A DNA stretch of 64,000 bases, from NCBI RefSeq assembly GCF_030499515.1, contig NZ_JASTWJ010000001.1, forward strand, positions 10,086,001 through 10,150,000, read 5' to 3'. Source of the stretch: Streptomyces sp. DT2A-34. GTDB lineage: Bacteria > Actinomycetota > Actinomycetes > Streptomycetales > Streptomycetaceae. Below the pieces are notes generated by a model, which was given only the letters and a program-made list of their open reading frames with translations, was not told where the DNA came from and did not search any database. A program made the translations under genes and the position numbers. Shown here piece after piece: positions 53,088 through 63,422 of the stretch. Within the stretch, counting starts at the first letter, position 1, and every line of letters begins with the position of its first letter.

Positions 53088-53441
53088 GTGCACGCTTTCG
53101 ATGTGCTGGGTGATCCGGTCAGGCGCCGGATATTGGAGCTGCTCGCCGACGGTGAGCAGGCATCGGGCGACATCAGTGCCGTGATCCAGGAAGAGTTCGG
53201 GATCTCCCAGCCGGCTGTCTCGCAGCACCTGAGGGTGCTGCGCGAGAGCGGCTTCGCGTCCGTGCGGGCGGAGGGCACGCGGCGGCTGTACGCCGTCGAC
53301 GCCGCGCCGCTGCGGGAGGTGGACGCATGGCTGGAGAGGTTCCGCGGTTTCTGGGAGCAGCGGCTCGACGCCCTCGGAACGGAGCTCGCGCGAGGCAAGC
53401 GCGAACGCAGACTGAGAGAGGACGTGAGCGGGGATGAGTGA
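53088..53441 (+). CDS. ArsR-family transcriptional regulator
   Basis: A 117-residue winged-helix repressor: HAFDVLGDPVRRRILELLADGE, GISQPAVSQHLRVLRESGFASVRAEGTRRLYAVD (recognition helix and wing). No metal-binding cysteines are visible, so it belongs to the non-metal group that commonly sits with an SRPBCC gene. GTG 53088 gives the conserved start; GTG 53079 is an alternative adding three residues. It overlaps the next gene by 8 bases. Confidence 0.9.
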   Translation: MHAFDVLGDPVRRRILELLADGEQASGDISAVIQEEFGISQPAVSQHLRVLRESGFASVRAEGTRRLYAVDAAPLREVDAWLERFRGFWEQRLDALGTELARGKRERRLREDVSGDE

Positions 53442-54087
53442 GATCGTCGACCAGTTGAACCGCCTGCACCGGCAGGTCGGTGCACGGCAGGTCGAGGCGG
53501 GCGAGGCCCGCACGGTGCTGCTGCGACGCACCTACGACGCCGAGATCGCCGACGTGTGGGACGCGGTGACGTCGCCCGAGCGGATCGGCCGCTGGTTCCT
53601 GCCGGTGAGCGGGGAGTTCAAGGTGGGCGGGCGCTACCAGCTGGAGGGCCAGGCCGGTGGCGAGATCCTGCAGTGCGAGGAGCCGACACGGCTGCGGGTC
53701 AGCTGGCTGTACGGGCCCGATCCCGGCTTCAGCGAGGTCGAGGTGCGGCTCACGCCGGAGGGCGAGGAGCGGACGGTGCTGGAGCTGGAGCACGTGGCCG
53801 TGGTGCCGCCCGACTTCTGGGGCCGCTTCGGGCCGGGAGCCGTGGGCGTCGGCTGGGACGGGGCGTTGCTGGGCCTCGGCATGCACCTCGCCGGGGGCGG
53901 GATGAGCAGGGAGGAGGCAGAGGCCTGGCAGGTCTCGGACGAGGGGAAGGCGTTCTACACGCGGTCGGGCGAGCTGTGGGGAGAGGCCTACGCCGCCTCG
54001 GGCGCCGACGAGGAGACCGTGACGGCCACGACGGCGGCGACGATCGCGTTCTACACCGGAGCGGACAGCGACGCGGGGCAGTCGTAG
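53434..54087 (+). CDS. SRPBCC (AHSA1-like) domain protein
   Basis: A 217-residue START/Bet v 1-like protein: RRTYDAEIADVWDAVTSPERIGRWFLPVSGEFKVGGRYQLEG, then VSWLYGPDPGFSEVEVRLTPEGEERTVLELEH. Such proteins bind a hydrophobic ligand or act as co-chaperone-like factors. The 8-base overlap with the ArsR gene makes a two-gene operon, a pairing common in actinobacteria and of unknown function. A C-terminal extension after residue 150 is rich in Ala, Glu and Thr. Confidence 0.88.
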   Translation: MSEIVDQLNRLHRQVGARQVEAGEARTVLLRRTYDAEIADVWDAVTSPERIGRWFLPVSGEFKVGGRYQLEGQAGGEILQCEEPTRLRVSWLYGPDPGFSEVEVRLTPEGEERTVLELEHVAVVPPDFWGRFGPGAVGVGWDGALLGLGMHLAGGGMSREEAEAWQVSDEGKAFYTRSGELWGEAYAASGADEETVTATTAATIAFYTGADSDAGQS

Positions 54088-54210
54088 AGCTCATCGAACG
54101 CGATCGGGCTCCTGCACGGCCTCCTGACCGGCTCCGGGTACGTCGTCCGACCACCCGCGGTCCTGTGTCCGGCGCGGCGCGCTCGCCGTCCGCGCCGGAC
54201 ACCCCCTCGC

Positions 54211-54930
54211 TCAGGCGGTACGCAGGGTCCGCTTGGCGAGTTCGTACGCCGGCAGCATCGCCCGGTGCTCGTCGGTGTCCAGTCCGCCGAGGTGTATGAC
54301 GACGGGGCCCTTCTCGGTGGTGACGGCTATGGCCGACTCCTCCTTCGTCTCCTCCAGGAGCTTGCTGGTGTAGAGGTACTTCACCTCGACACCGGCGAGG
54401 CCGCCCGCCTTGAAGGTGCTGTACTTCTCCTTGCTCACGCCGTTCTCCGCCGCGACGAAGGCCTCCAGCACGGTGCGTGCGTCGACGTCACCCGGCTTGC
54501 CCGTCCAGACCCGGAGGAAGCCGATGTTCCCCGCCGGCTTGGCGTCGACCTCACAGGCGGCAGCGACCGGGCCCTGGTACAGGAGCGCGTCGGCGATCTC
54601 CTGGGCCACCTCGTCGTTCTCGGAACCGCCGGAGCCGTCACCGCCGCCGGCCCCCTTCTCCTCGGCCGCCCCGGTGTCGATGGCCTCCGCCTCCCAGTCC
54701 TCGGCGATGTCGAACGTGACGGGCAGCTCACAGGCCGACCCGGCGGCGCCGATGGTGCCGCCGCTCTTCACCGCCGTATCGCTGTCACCTGCCGCGTCGG
54801 CCGACGCCGAGGCGCTCGCCGACGTCTTCGTCGCGTCGTCCTCCGCAGCCCCCGAACAGCCCGTCAGCACCCCGGCCAGCAAAGCCCCCTGGGCCAGCCG
54901 GCGCCGCCCTTGTCCCGCCCCCACCAGCAT
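54211..54930 (-). CDS. Predicted lipoprotein
   Basis: A 239-residue protein with a lipoprotein signal: RRRLAQGALLAGVLTGCSG, lipobox LTGC, so it should be anchored on the outer face of the membrane. A Ser/Ala-rich linker follows, then a globular domain (ACELPVTFDIAEDWEAEAID, GFLRVWTGKPGDVDARTVLEAFV, VEVKYLYTSKLLEE). This layout is common among Streptomyces lipoproteins of unknown function. No catalytic motif is visible. It stands alone between convergent and divergent neighbours. Confidence 0.87.
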   Translation of the reverse strand: MLVGAGQGRRRLAQGALLAGVLTGCSGAAEDDATKTSASASASADAAGDSDTAVKSGGTIGAAGSACELPVTFDIAEDWEAEAIDTGAAEEKGAGGGDGSGGSENDEVAQEIADALLYQGPVAAACEVDAKPAGNIGFLRVWTGKPGDVDARTVLEAFVAAENGVSKEKYSTFKAGGLAGVEVKYLYTSKLLEETKEESAIAVTTEKGPVVIHLGGLDTDEHRAMLPAYELAKRTLRTA

Positions 54931-55034
54931 CGTTCTCTCTCCCCACCCGATCTTGCCGTCTGATCTTGCTCAGGCGGCACACAGTATCCGAGAGCACTGA
55001 CAAGGCAGGTCCTGCCCTGCGGCATCATGAGGCG

Positions 55035-55826
55035 ATGACCTCGCTGCCCTTCGACCGCTACTGCGACGAGATCGTCACCCAAACCGAACGGCTCACCGCT
55101 CACGTGCGGGGCACGGACATGACCGCCCCGGTGCGCTCCTGCCCCGGCTGGAACCTCGGCCAACTGCTGCGGCACGTGGGCGGCGACCACCGATGGGCGG
55201 AGGAGATCGTACGGACCCGGGCCGGCGGTCCGATCCCCGACGAGCTGGTGAACGACCCGACCGCTTACACCCACGAGGACGAGTCGTTCCTCGTCCCCTG
55301 GCTCCTCGAAGGCGCCGCAGGCCTCAGCGCCACCCTCCGCGCCGCCGGGCCCGACGCCCAGGCGTGGAACCCTTCCGAGGAGCAGCCGGCGCCGGTGGGG
55401 TTCTGGGCGCGCCGCATGACGTACGAGACCGTTGTGCACCGCGCCGACGCGGCCCTGGCGGCCGGAACGCGGTTCGCGCTGGAGCGCGACCTCGCCGTCG
55501 ACGCGGTGGAGGAATGGCTGGAGTACTCGACCTTCCCCGAGGCGTTCGAGCCCCGCCCGGACCTGCCCGACCTGCTCGGCCCGGACCGCACGCTCCACTT
55601 CGACGCGACCGACGCCGGACAGTGGCTCGTCGACCTCACGGGCAAGCACCCCCTCTGGCGCGCGGGGGCCGACAACGCCACCGTGACCGCGAGCGGCCCG
55701 GCGACGGACCTGCTCCTGTTCCTCTACCGCCGTCCCGCGCCCGCCCTCCAGACGCAGGGAGACACGGAGCTGCTCGATCTCTGGCTGACCCGCTCGGGCT
55801 TCTGGCTGGAGGCGACGGGTGAATGA
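55035..55826 (+). CDS. Maleylpyruvate isomerase-family mycothiol-dependent enzyme
   Basis: A 263-residue DinB-like enzyme of the mycothiol-dependent maleylpyruvate isomerase group. DMTAPVRSCPGWNLGQLLRHVGGDHRWAEEIV at the N-terminus contains the PxW and HxxxxxR metal-site pattern, and MTYETVVHRADA supplies further ligands. The C-terminal SCP2-like part ends in ATDLLLFLYRR. Mycothiol is the actinobacterial thiol, so these enzymes are common here; the substrate is not predictable. ATG 55035 has GAGG just upstream; the longer frame from 54966 is not conserved. Confidence 0.88.
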   Translation: MTSLPFDRYCDEIVTQTERLTAHVRGTDMTAPVRSCPGWNLGQLLRHVGGDHRWAEEIVRTRAGGPIPDELVNDPTAYTHEDESFLVPWLLEGAAGLSATLRAAGPDAQAWNPSEEQPAPVGFWARRMTYETVVHRADAALAAGTRFALERDLAVDAVEEWLEYSTFPEAFEPRPDLPDLLGPDRTLHFDATDAGQWLVDLTGKHPLWRAGADNATVTASGPATDLLLFLYRRPAPALQTQGDTELLDLWLTRSGFWLEATGE

Positions 55827-55940
55827 ACTACCTGTGGCTGTTGCGAAGTTACGGGCGGGCCACACGGCGAAGACCACAGCGGCGCCCGGCGGGCCTGCCG
55901 AGGTTCCGCCCGGGCGCCGCTGTCGCGGTTCAGGGCCGCA

Positions 55941-57173
55941 TCACCGGATGCCCTCGCAGAGCACGGTGTCGACGAGCCGCTGGACGGCCGCCTCGGCGCG
56001 CAACAGCGGTTCGTCCTCGGGGATCTTGCCAGTGGCGCTGATGACGACGCCGCGCGACCCGTCCTCGGTGAGGCCGTTCCTGACGCTGCCGCCGTCGGTG
56101 TCCCCGCCGTGGCCCCATCGGTAGCCGCCGCAGCTCAGCGGTTGCCGCATCAGCCCCAGTCCGTAGTGCAGTCCGGGGAAGGGCACCTGGAAGTCCTCGC
56201 CCACCGGCACGACGTGGCGCATCTCCGCCATTTCCCGCGGCGGCAGCAGACGGCCGTCGAACAGCGCGCTGAGGAAGCGGTCCTGGTCGCGCTCGGTCGT
56301 GATGAGTGAGCCGGCGGCGTCGGCCCAGGACATGTCGCGGACCGTGGTGTCGGTCCAGCCGTCCGAACCCGGGAAACGGTGGTACGTGTGGGCATGCGGT
56401 CCGCGAAGGAACGGATCGTGTCCGGGGGCGTAGGTGCCTCTCAGGCCGAGCGGTTCGACGATCCGGTGGTGCACTTCCGTCGCCCAGGAACGACCGGTGA
56501 CCTTCTCGATGATCATTCCGGCGAGTACGTAGCCGGGGTTGGAGTAGTTCCAGTTCGGCTCGGGATCGCCGGGGGCGGCCGGTGGGAAGTCGGGGCTGCT
56601 GCGCATCGCCCCGGCGATGAGCTGTTCCGGCTCGATGCGGTCGAACCTGTGCCGTTGGAAGGCGGCGGCGTCGTCGCCCGTGTCATCGGTGTAGTGGTAG
56701 CTGTGGATGCCACTCGTGTGCTGGAGCAGATGGCGGACGGTGACGCGGCTGCCGTCGTTGCCGTTGCCGGCGACGACGCCCGGCAGCCACCGCTCCACCG
56801 TGTCGTCCAGCGACAGCCGTCCCTCCGCGACCAACTGCAGCACCACCGTGGCGACGAACGGCTTCGTCACACTGGCCGCCCGCAGGGCGCCGCCGTAGGG
56901 AACGGGACGGCCGGTGCCCAGCTTCGCCTCCCCGGCCCGGGCCCGGAAGCGGTGGCGCCCGTCACGGACCTCCACCGAGATACCGACGTACCCCGCCTGC
57001 TCAAGGGTGCGTTCCACCTCCGCCCGCAGGTCCGCCCGGCTCAACGGACCGGCCTCCCCGGGCGAGGACGGCGCCGCGGACGCGGGCACCACCAGGGCAC
57101 CGGCACCGAGTGCCGCGCCGACCAGGGCGGCCGCCAGGCGCGACCGGGAGCTTTTCACCTTCGGCTTGGTCAT
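55941..57173 (-). CDS. Secreted serine hydrolase, beta-lactamase/D-Ala-D-Ala carboxypeptidase fold
   Basis: A 410-residue exported penicillin-binding-protein-like enzyme. It has a Sec signal peptide (LAAALVGAALGAGALVVPASA), then the three active-site motifs: SVTK (SxxK with the catalytic Ser), YSN (YxN) and HGG (HxG). This is the class C beta-lactamase / D-alanyl-D-alanine carboxypeptidase / esterase fold. Peptidoglycan carboxypeptidase activity is the default guess for Streptomyces; esterase is possible. ATG 57173 (MTKPKVK) places the signal peptide correctly. No operon partner. Confidence 0.9.
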   Translation of the reverse strand: MTKPKVKSSRSRLAAALVGAALGAGALVVPASAAPSSPGEAGPLSRADLRAEVERTLEQAGYVGISVEVRDGRHRFRARAGEAKLGTGRPVPYGGALRAASVTKPFVATVVLQLVAEGRLSLDDTVERWLPGVVAGNGNDGSRVTVRHLLQHTSGIHSYHYTDDTGDDAAAFQRHRFDRIEPEQLIAGAMRSSPDFPPAAPGDPEPNWNYSNPGYVLAGMIIEKVTGRSWATEVHHRIVEPLGLRGTYAPGHDPFLRGPHAHTYHRFPGSDGWTDTTVRDMSWADAAGSLITTERDQDRFLSALFDGRLLPPREMAEMRHVVPVGEDFQVPFPGLHYGLGLMRQPLSCGGYRWGHGGDTDGGSVRNGLTEDGSRGVVISATGKIPEDEPLLRAEAAVQRLVDTVLCEGIR

Positions 57174-57252
57174 GAGGCCAGCTTCAGCGAACGGTTTCAC
57201 CGGCGCCATGGCGGCATCACCCGGAGGGGGGTGGGGGAATCCCTCGTCGGTG

Positions 57253-57786
57253 CTATTCCTGGTACTGCGTCAGGTCGATGCCGTATACAGCGAGCTCGTA
57301 GCCGTGGACCGGGTGCTGTGCGGTGCCTTCCGCCTGCATGCCGAGTTTGTCGAGTACGTTCGCGGAGGCGCTGTCGCCCGTCCGGCGCACGGCGACCACG
57401 CGGTCGAGGCCGCGGTCCTGCAGGGCGAACTCCAATGTGGCGTGCGCCGCTTCGGAGGCGTATCCCTGCCCCCAGAACGCCCGCCCGAGCCGCCAGCTGA
57501 TCGCCACCTGGCCGGCGACCTTGGCCGGAGCGTCGGCAACGGACAGGCCGACGGCGCCCGCCAACTCACCGGAGCCCAGGAGTTCGACCGCGAACATCCC
57601 GAACCCTTCCTCGTCCCACTCCTCCTCCCATGCCTCGATGTCCTCGGCGGTCTGCTCCGGGGAGCGCGGCCTGCCGTCGCCGATGCCCTGCATCACCACC
57701 GGATCGGCATGGATCTCGGACAGGGGGACGAGGTCGTCGTCCAGCCATCGGCGCAGCACAAGACGGGGGGTGCGGATCTCGGTCAT
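57253..57786 (-). CDS. GNAT-family N-acetyltransferase
   Basis: A 177-residue RimJ/RimL-like acetyltransferase: MTEIRTPRLVLRRWLDDDLVPLSEI at the start, ISWRLGRAFWGQGYASEAAHATLEFA (the acetyl-CoA-binding motif) and a C-terminal SANVLDKLGMQAEG. It transfers acetyl from acetyl-CoA to an amine on a protein or small molecule that cannot be named here. ATG 57786 is the conserved start. It lies 79 bases upstream of the carboxypeptidase-like gene on the same strand and may be cotranscribed with it. Confidence 0.9.
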   Translation of the reverse strand: MTEIRTPRLVLRRWLDDDLVPLSEIHADPVVMQGIGDGRPRSPEQTAEDIEAWEEEWDEEGFGMFAVELLGSGELAGAVGLSVADAPAKVAGQVAISWRLGRAFWGQGYASEAAHATLEFALQDRGLDRVVAVRRTGDSASANVLDKLGMQAEGTAQHPVHGYELAVYGIDLTQYQE

Positions 57787-57867
57787 GGGCCCATCCTGCC
57801 GACCCGGTACTGGAAGCGCGAACTGCGGCCTCGCATCCCGGCGGTCAGTGGATCCTGCGGCAGGCAC

Positions 57868-58335
57868 TCAGGCACCGCCCAGTCGGTCGGCCAGACCGGC
57901 GAGGTACAGGGCCATGGTGGTCCGATGCTCGCGCAGTGGACGGCCGGTGATCTGCTCGATCTTGTTCATCCGGTACACGACCGTATTGCGGTGGATGTGC
58001 AGCGCCGCGGACGCCCGTACCAGGTTGAACCCGCTCTCGCACCAAGCGGTGATCGTGTCTCGCAGTACCGGCCAGTCGGGCTGCGCCCGCAGGTCCGCGG
58101 CCGGGCGCTCGACCAGGCGGTTGCGCGCCGACTGGCCCACCGCCGCCAGGGTCTGGTGGACGCGCAGATCGGTGATCAGATGCACGGGGGAGTCTCCTGC
58201 CGTCCGGGCGCCGAGGCGGAGCGCGTCGCAGGCATCCTGGTGGGAATCGTGCAGACCGCCGACGGACGCGGTCGGTTCACCGATCCCCCCGCGCGCCGTG
58301 AGACCGTCCTGCGCGGCGATGACGTCGGTGACTCG
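57868..58335 (-). pseudogene. Truncated PucR/CdaR-type regulator remnant
   Basis: About 155 residues of recognisable sequence: a middle part (RVTDVIAAQDGLTARGGIG, HDSHQDACDALRLGAR) and an intact C-terminal helix-turn-helix of the PucR/CdaR type (NLVRASAALHIHRNTVVYRMNKIEQITGRPL). Upstream of about 58335 the frame stays open but its sequence no longer resembles the family, and no start codon with a ribosome-binding site is visible. Full-length relatives are about 400 residues, so the N-terminal half has been lost. It might still be expressed as a DNA-binding fragment, but decay is more likely. Confidence 0.65.
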
Positions 58336-58763
58336 CTTGCAGCACTCGGCCGGTGGTTCGTTCGGCTGTGGCGTCGTCGCCGAAGCACGTCGTGCCCTGC
58401 GGCACTCCGGCCCTGGGCCAGTGCTCGTGCGACATTGCCGGTGCAAAGTAGTCCTCTGCGCATGGTGCGACGCCGAGCGCGGCGCGGGCTCGGCGAACGG
58501 GCCGCGGGCCCAGGCGGACCGGCACGGACCGGCACCAAGGTCGTAGGCCTGCGGTCGCCCGCCTGTCGCTGCGCTCGAACGGTTCGCCAGGTCCCCCCCC
58601 ACACACACACGTCACGGTGCGCACGGTCGGCCGGTGGCTTTTGCCGAATCGGCAAGACTGTTCGCTTCCCTTCGCGCCGTCCCACAGACTTCTTGAGCGT
58701 GGACCCGGCAGCCCCCGCGGCCGTCCGAGTCCCGCGACGACACCTGCGCACCCGGGAGGCGCC
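58336..58763. other. Non-coding stretch with a short CA microsatellite
   Basis: About 430 bases between the regulator remnant and the methyltransferase gene. It contains a run of C followed by five CA repeats near 58595-58612, unusual in this GC-rich genome. It probably holds the lost N-terminal part of the truncated regulator in decayed form, plus the methyltransferase promoter. No gene is supported. Confidence 0.5.
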
Positions 58764-59402
58764 ATGACCGACACCCCCGCCCTGAAGGCCGCCGAGTTCT
58801 GGGAGGCCCGCTACCGAGACGGCGGGCGGCTGTGGAGCGGCCGCCCCAACTCCCTGCTGGTACGCGAGGCCTCCGGCCTCGGGCCGGGCAGCGCGCTCGA
58901 CCTGGGCTGCGGCGAAGGGGCCGACGCGGTGTGGCTCGCGTCGCGCGGCTGGCAGGTCACCGGCGTCGACATCTCGCACACGGCTCTGGAACGCGCTGCC
59001 CTGCACGCCACCGAGGCCGGCGTGAGCGACCGTGCGGTCTGGGAACGGCACGTGCTGGGAGAGACGTTCCCGAAGGGCTCCTTCGACCTGGTGAACGCAC
59101 AGTATCTGCAGTCGCCGATCGCACTGGACCAGCAGCGCGTTCTGCGCCAGGCCGCGGAGGCGGTCGCACCGGGCGGCACCCTGCTGATCGTGATGCACGC
59201 CGGCTGGCCGTCCTGGCAGAGCGAGCCACCCTTCGAGGCCGAGTTCCCGACGCTGCAGAGCGTCCTCGACGAACTCGCGCTGCCGAAGGGCGACTGGATC
59301 GTGGAGACGCTGGACACGGTGCGCAGGGCGAGCCCGTCACCGGACGGTGTGCAGGGCTTCCGGGACGACCACGTGTGGCGCATACGACGCGGCGACGCCT
59401 GA
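58764..59402 (+). CDS. Class I SAM-dependent methyltransferase
   Basis: A 212-residue methyltransferase: AEFWEARYRDGGRLWSGRPN at the N-terminus, the SAM-binding motif I ALDLGCGEGADAVWLASRG, then VTGVDIS (motif II), FDLVNAQYLQSP and GGTLLIVMHAG. The FWEARY...WSG pattern is that of small methyltransferases of the TehB/thiopurine-like group, which methylate small anions or thiols in some members. GGGAGG precedes the ATG. It stands alone. Confidence 0.88.
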   Translation: MTDTPALKAAEFWEARYRDGGRLWSGRPNSLLVREASGLGPGSALDLGCGEGADAVWLASRGWQVTGVDISHTALERAALHATEAGVSDRAVWERHVLGETFPKGSFDLVNAQYLQSPIALDQQRVLRQAAEAVAPGGTLLIVMHAGWPSWQSEPPFEAEFPTLQSVLDELALPKGDWIVETLDTVRRASPSPDGVQGFRDDHVWRIRRGDA

Positions 59403-59500
59403 CGGAGAGCGCTCGCACCCCCATTGAGCCTTCCGCCAGGCCCACCAGCCCCCTTCCGGAGGGACCGTCAGCTCACGCCTCCTGTCGGGCCCGTCGGCAC

Positions 59501-61080
<1,580 letters not shown>

Positions 61081-61084
<4 letters not shown>

Positions 61085-61680
61085 GGGGTGAGGGTCCTCT
61101 CCAGGATGCTGCGCAGTTCCGCCAGGAAGGCCTCGCTGCTCAGGTCGGCGTCGTCCTCGTCGGTCATGGTCCGCAGGGACAGGGTGAAGGACTGGACGAT
61201 CAGCAGCAGGGCCCGCGCCTGCCGTTCGGCATGGCCGGTGCGTACGGACCCGTCGGTGTGGCCTTCGCGCAGGGCGTCGGCCAGGAGCGCGATGAGGGCC
61301 TCCTGGCTCGCGCCGCGACGGTCGAGGACGTAGGGGAGGAGCAGTTCCGGATCGACGTCGACGATCTTCCGGAACAGCGGATGGACGCGGAAGGCCGCCA
61401 CCCCGGCCACGAGCCCGTCGACGATCAGGCTGCGCGCGTCGGCCCCCGGGCGCCGCTCGGGCATGGCCCCGGTGGCCACCGCGACCCACTCCCGGGTCAT
61501 CAAGTCCCCCACCAGAGTGCGCACATCGGGCCACCGCCGGTACAGCGTCATCCGGGAGACACCGGCGCGGCGGGCCACGTCGGTCAGCGTCGTACGGCGG
61601 ACACCGACGGCCAGGACGCAGTCGCGCACCGCGTCGAGCACCGCATCGCTGTCCGAGTGGTTGTGACGAATGGGCGTCAT
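61081..61680 (-). CDS. TetR-family transcriptional regulator
   Basis: A 199-residue TetR repressor: VLAVGVRRTTLTDVARRAGVSRMTLYRRWPDVRTLVGDLM is the DNA-binding helix-turn-helix, followed by a helical ligand domain. It sits at the head of the glpD operon and diverges from the alkyl-DHAP synthase gene across 69 bases that hold one palindromic site, so it probably represses both directions in response to a lipid or glycerol metabolite. The minus-strand -10 TACACT lies 7 bases before its ATG, implying leaderless mRNA. Confidence 0.9.
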
Positions 61681-61682
61681 GT

Positions 61683-61695
61683 GTCACAGTGTAAC
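61683..61695. promoter_or_regulatory. TetR operator in the divergent promoter
   Basis: GTCACAGTGTAAC fits the palindrome GTnACA-n-TGTnAC. It lies just before the TetR start and covers the minus-strand TACACT -10 hexamer (61688-61693). Bound repressor here would block both the TetR-glpD transcript and the divergent alkyl-DHAP synthase promoter. Confidence 0.6.
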
Positions 61696-61749
61696 GCCTG
61701 CGAGGCCGTCCGGGACACGGCATCGCTCAAATCGATGAGGACGAGCGCC

Positions 61750-63348
61750 ATGGACATGTTGTGGAGCGGCTGGGGCGACCCGGCCAAGGCGGCGCCGCTG
61801 CCCGAGACGGTGACCGGGCTGCTGCGCGACCTGCTCGGCGTCAAGCCGTACACCGCCGGACCGCTCGCCCTGGAGGACATCGCCGTACCCGAGCCGCGCC
61901 TCGAACCCGCCGCACGCCAGGCCCTGTTCGCCGCCGTCGGAGGCGAGGAGCACGTCCGCACCGACGCCGAGACCCGCATCCGGCACACGCGCGGCAAGTC
62001 CACCCCCGACCTGCTCCGCATCCGCGACGGCGAAGTAGACGACATCCCCGCAGCCGTCGTACTCCCCGCCGACCACGACGACGTACTCGCCGTACTGCGC
62101 GCATGCGCCGAACACGGCCTGCCCGTGGTCCCGTTCGGCGGCGGCACCTCCGTCGTCGGCGGCCTCGCCCCCGCCCGGCGCGGCCCCTTCGTCGCCCTGG
62201 ACCTGCGGCGCATGGACCAGTTGCTCGCCCTCGACCCGGTCTCCCGCACCGCCACCCTGCAGCCCGGCCTGCGCGCCCCCCAGGCCGAGGCGCTGCTGGC
62301 CGAACACGGCTTCACCCTCGGCCACTTCCCCCAGTCCTACGAGTGGGCCACCATCGGCGGATTCGCCGCCACCCGCTCCAGCGGCCAGGCATCCGCCGGC
62401 TACGGCCGCTTCGACGAGATGGTCCTCGGCCTGACCCTCGCCACCCCCGAGGGCACCCTCGACACCGGCCGCGCACCGCGCTCGGCGGCCGGACCCGACC
62501 TGCGCCAGCTCCTCCTCGGCTCGGAAGGTGCCTTCGGCGTCATCACGTCCGCCACGGTCCGGATCCGCCCCGTCCCCCAGGCCCGCGTGTACGAGGGCTG
62601 GCGCTTCGCCTCCTTCGAGGAAGGCGCCGCCGCGCTGCGCCGCCTCGCCCAGGACGGCCCGCGCCCCACAGTCCTGCGGCTGTCCGACGAGACCGAGACG
62701 CTGATCGGCCTCGCCCAACCCGACGCGATCGGCGCCTCCGTCGCCGGGCACCAGTCCGCGGGATGCATGGCGATCACCGGCTACGAAGGCACGGAAGCGG
62801 ACATCTCGTACCGCCGGGAGAGGGCCGCGGCCGTCCTGCGCGTCTGCGGCGGAACCCCGCTCGGCGAGGAACCGGGACAGCGCTGGGCGCACGGCCGCTA
62901 CTCGGCGCCCTACCTGCGGGACTCCCTGCTGGATGCGGGGGCGTTCGCGGAGACACTGGAGACGGCGACCTTCTGGTCGCGCGTCCCCGAGCTGTACGCC
63001 TCGGTCCGCGAAGCCCTCACCACCACGCTCACCGAGGCCGGCACCCCGCCCCTGATCATGTGTCACATCTCCCACGTCTACGAGAACGGCGCCTCCCTGT
63101 ACTTCACCGTCGTCTCGGCACAGGGCGACGACCCGGTGGCGCACTGGCAGCGGGCCAAGCGCGCCGCCAACGAGGCGATCCTCACCGCGGGCGGCACGAT
63201 CACCCACCACCACGGCGTGGGCACCGACCACCGGGACTGGTACGTCCGCGAGGCGGGCCCCCTGGGCATCGAGGCGCTGCAAGCCGTCAAACGCCGACTG
63301 GACCCGGCAGGCCTGCTCAATCCCGGCGTCCTCCTGCCCACCGACTGA
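61750..63348 (+). CDS. FAD-linked oxidase, alkyl-dihydroxyacetonephosphate synthase type
   Basis: A 532-residue VAO-family flavoprotein. The N-terminal MLWSGWGDPAKA and the FAD loop VVPFGGGTSVVGGLAP are typical of alkyl-DHAP synthase (AGPS), as are ATIGGFAATRSSGQASAGYGRFDEMV, LLGSEGAFGVITSATVRIRP and the catalytic-site triple-His motif THHHGVGTDHRDWY near the C-terminus. AGPS replaces the acyl group of acyl-DHAP with a fatty alcohol, making ether lipids. Bacterial homologues are often of unproven function, so this is a family call. It lies between TetR-glpD and a diacylglycerol-kinase homologue, which supports a glycerolipid role. ATG 61750 has GAGGA upstream; ATG 61735 is an alternative. Confidence 0.88.
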   Translation: MDMLWSGWGDPAKAAPLPETVTGLLRDLLGVKPYTAGPLALEDIAVPEPRLEPAARQALFAAVGGEEHVRTDAETRIRHTRGKSTPDLLRIRDGEVDDIPAAVVLPADHDDVLAVLRACAEHGLPVVPFGGGTSVVGGLAPARRGPFVALDLRRMDQLLALDPVSRTATLQPGLRAPQAEALLAEHGFTLGHFPQSYEWATIGGFAATRSSGQASAGYGRFDEMVLGLTLATPEGTLDTGRAPRSAAGPDLRQLLLGSEGAFGVITSATVRIRPVPQARVYEGWRFASFEEGAAALRRLAQDGPRPTVLRLSDETETLIGLAQPDAIGASVAGHQSAGCMAITGYEGTEADISYRRERAAAVLRVCGGTPLGEEPGQRWAHGRYSAPYLRDSLLDAGAFAETLETATFWSRVPELYASVREALTTTLTEAGTPPLIMCHISHVYENGASLYFTVVSAQGDDPVAHWQRAKRAANEAILTAGGTITHHHGVGTDHRDWYVREAGPLGIEALQAVKRRLDPAGLLNPGVLLPTD

Positions 63349-63422
63349 CCCCGCCCCCCGCTCATCCACTCCACCCGCCCCCGCCTCCGGCGCACCCTCC
63401 CGTCGCCCCGAAAGGCTCACCG

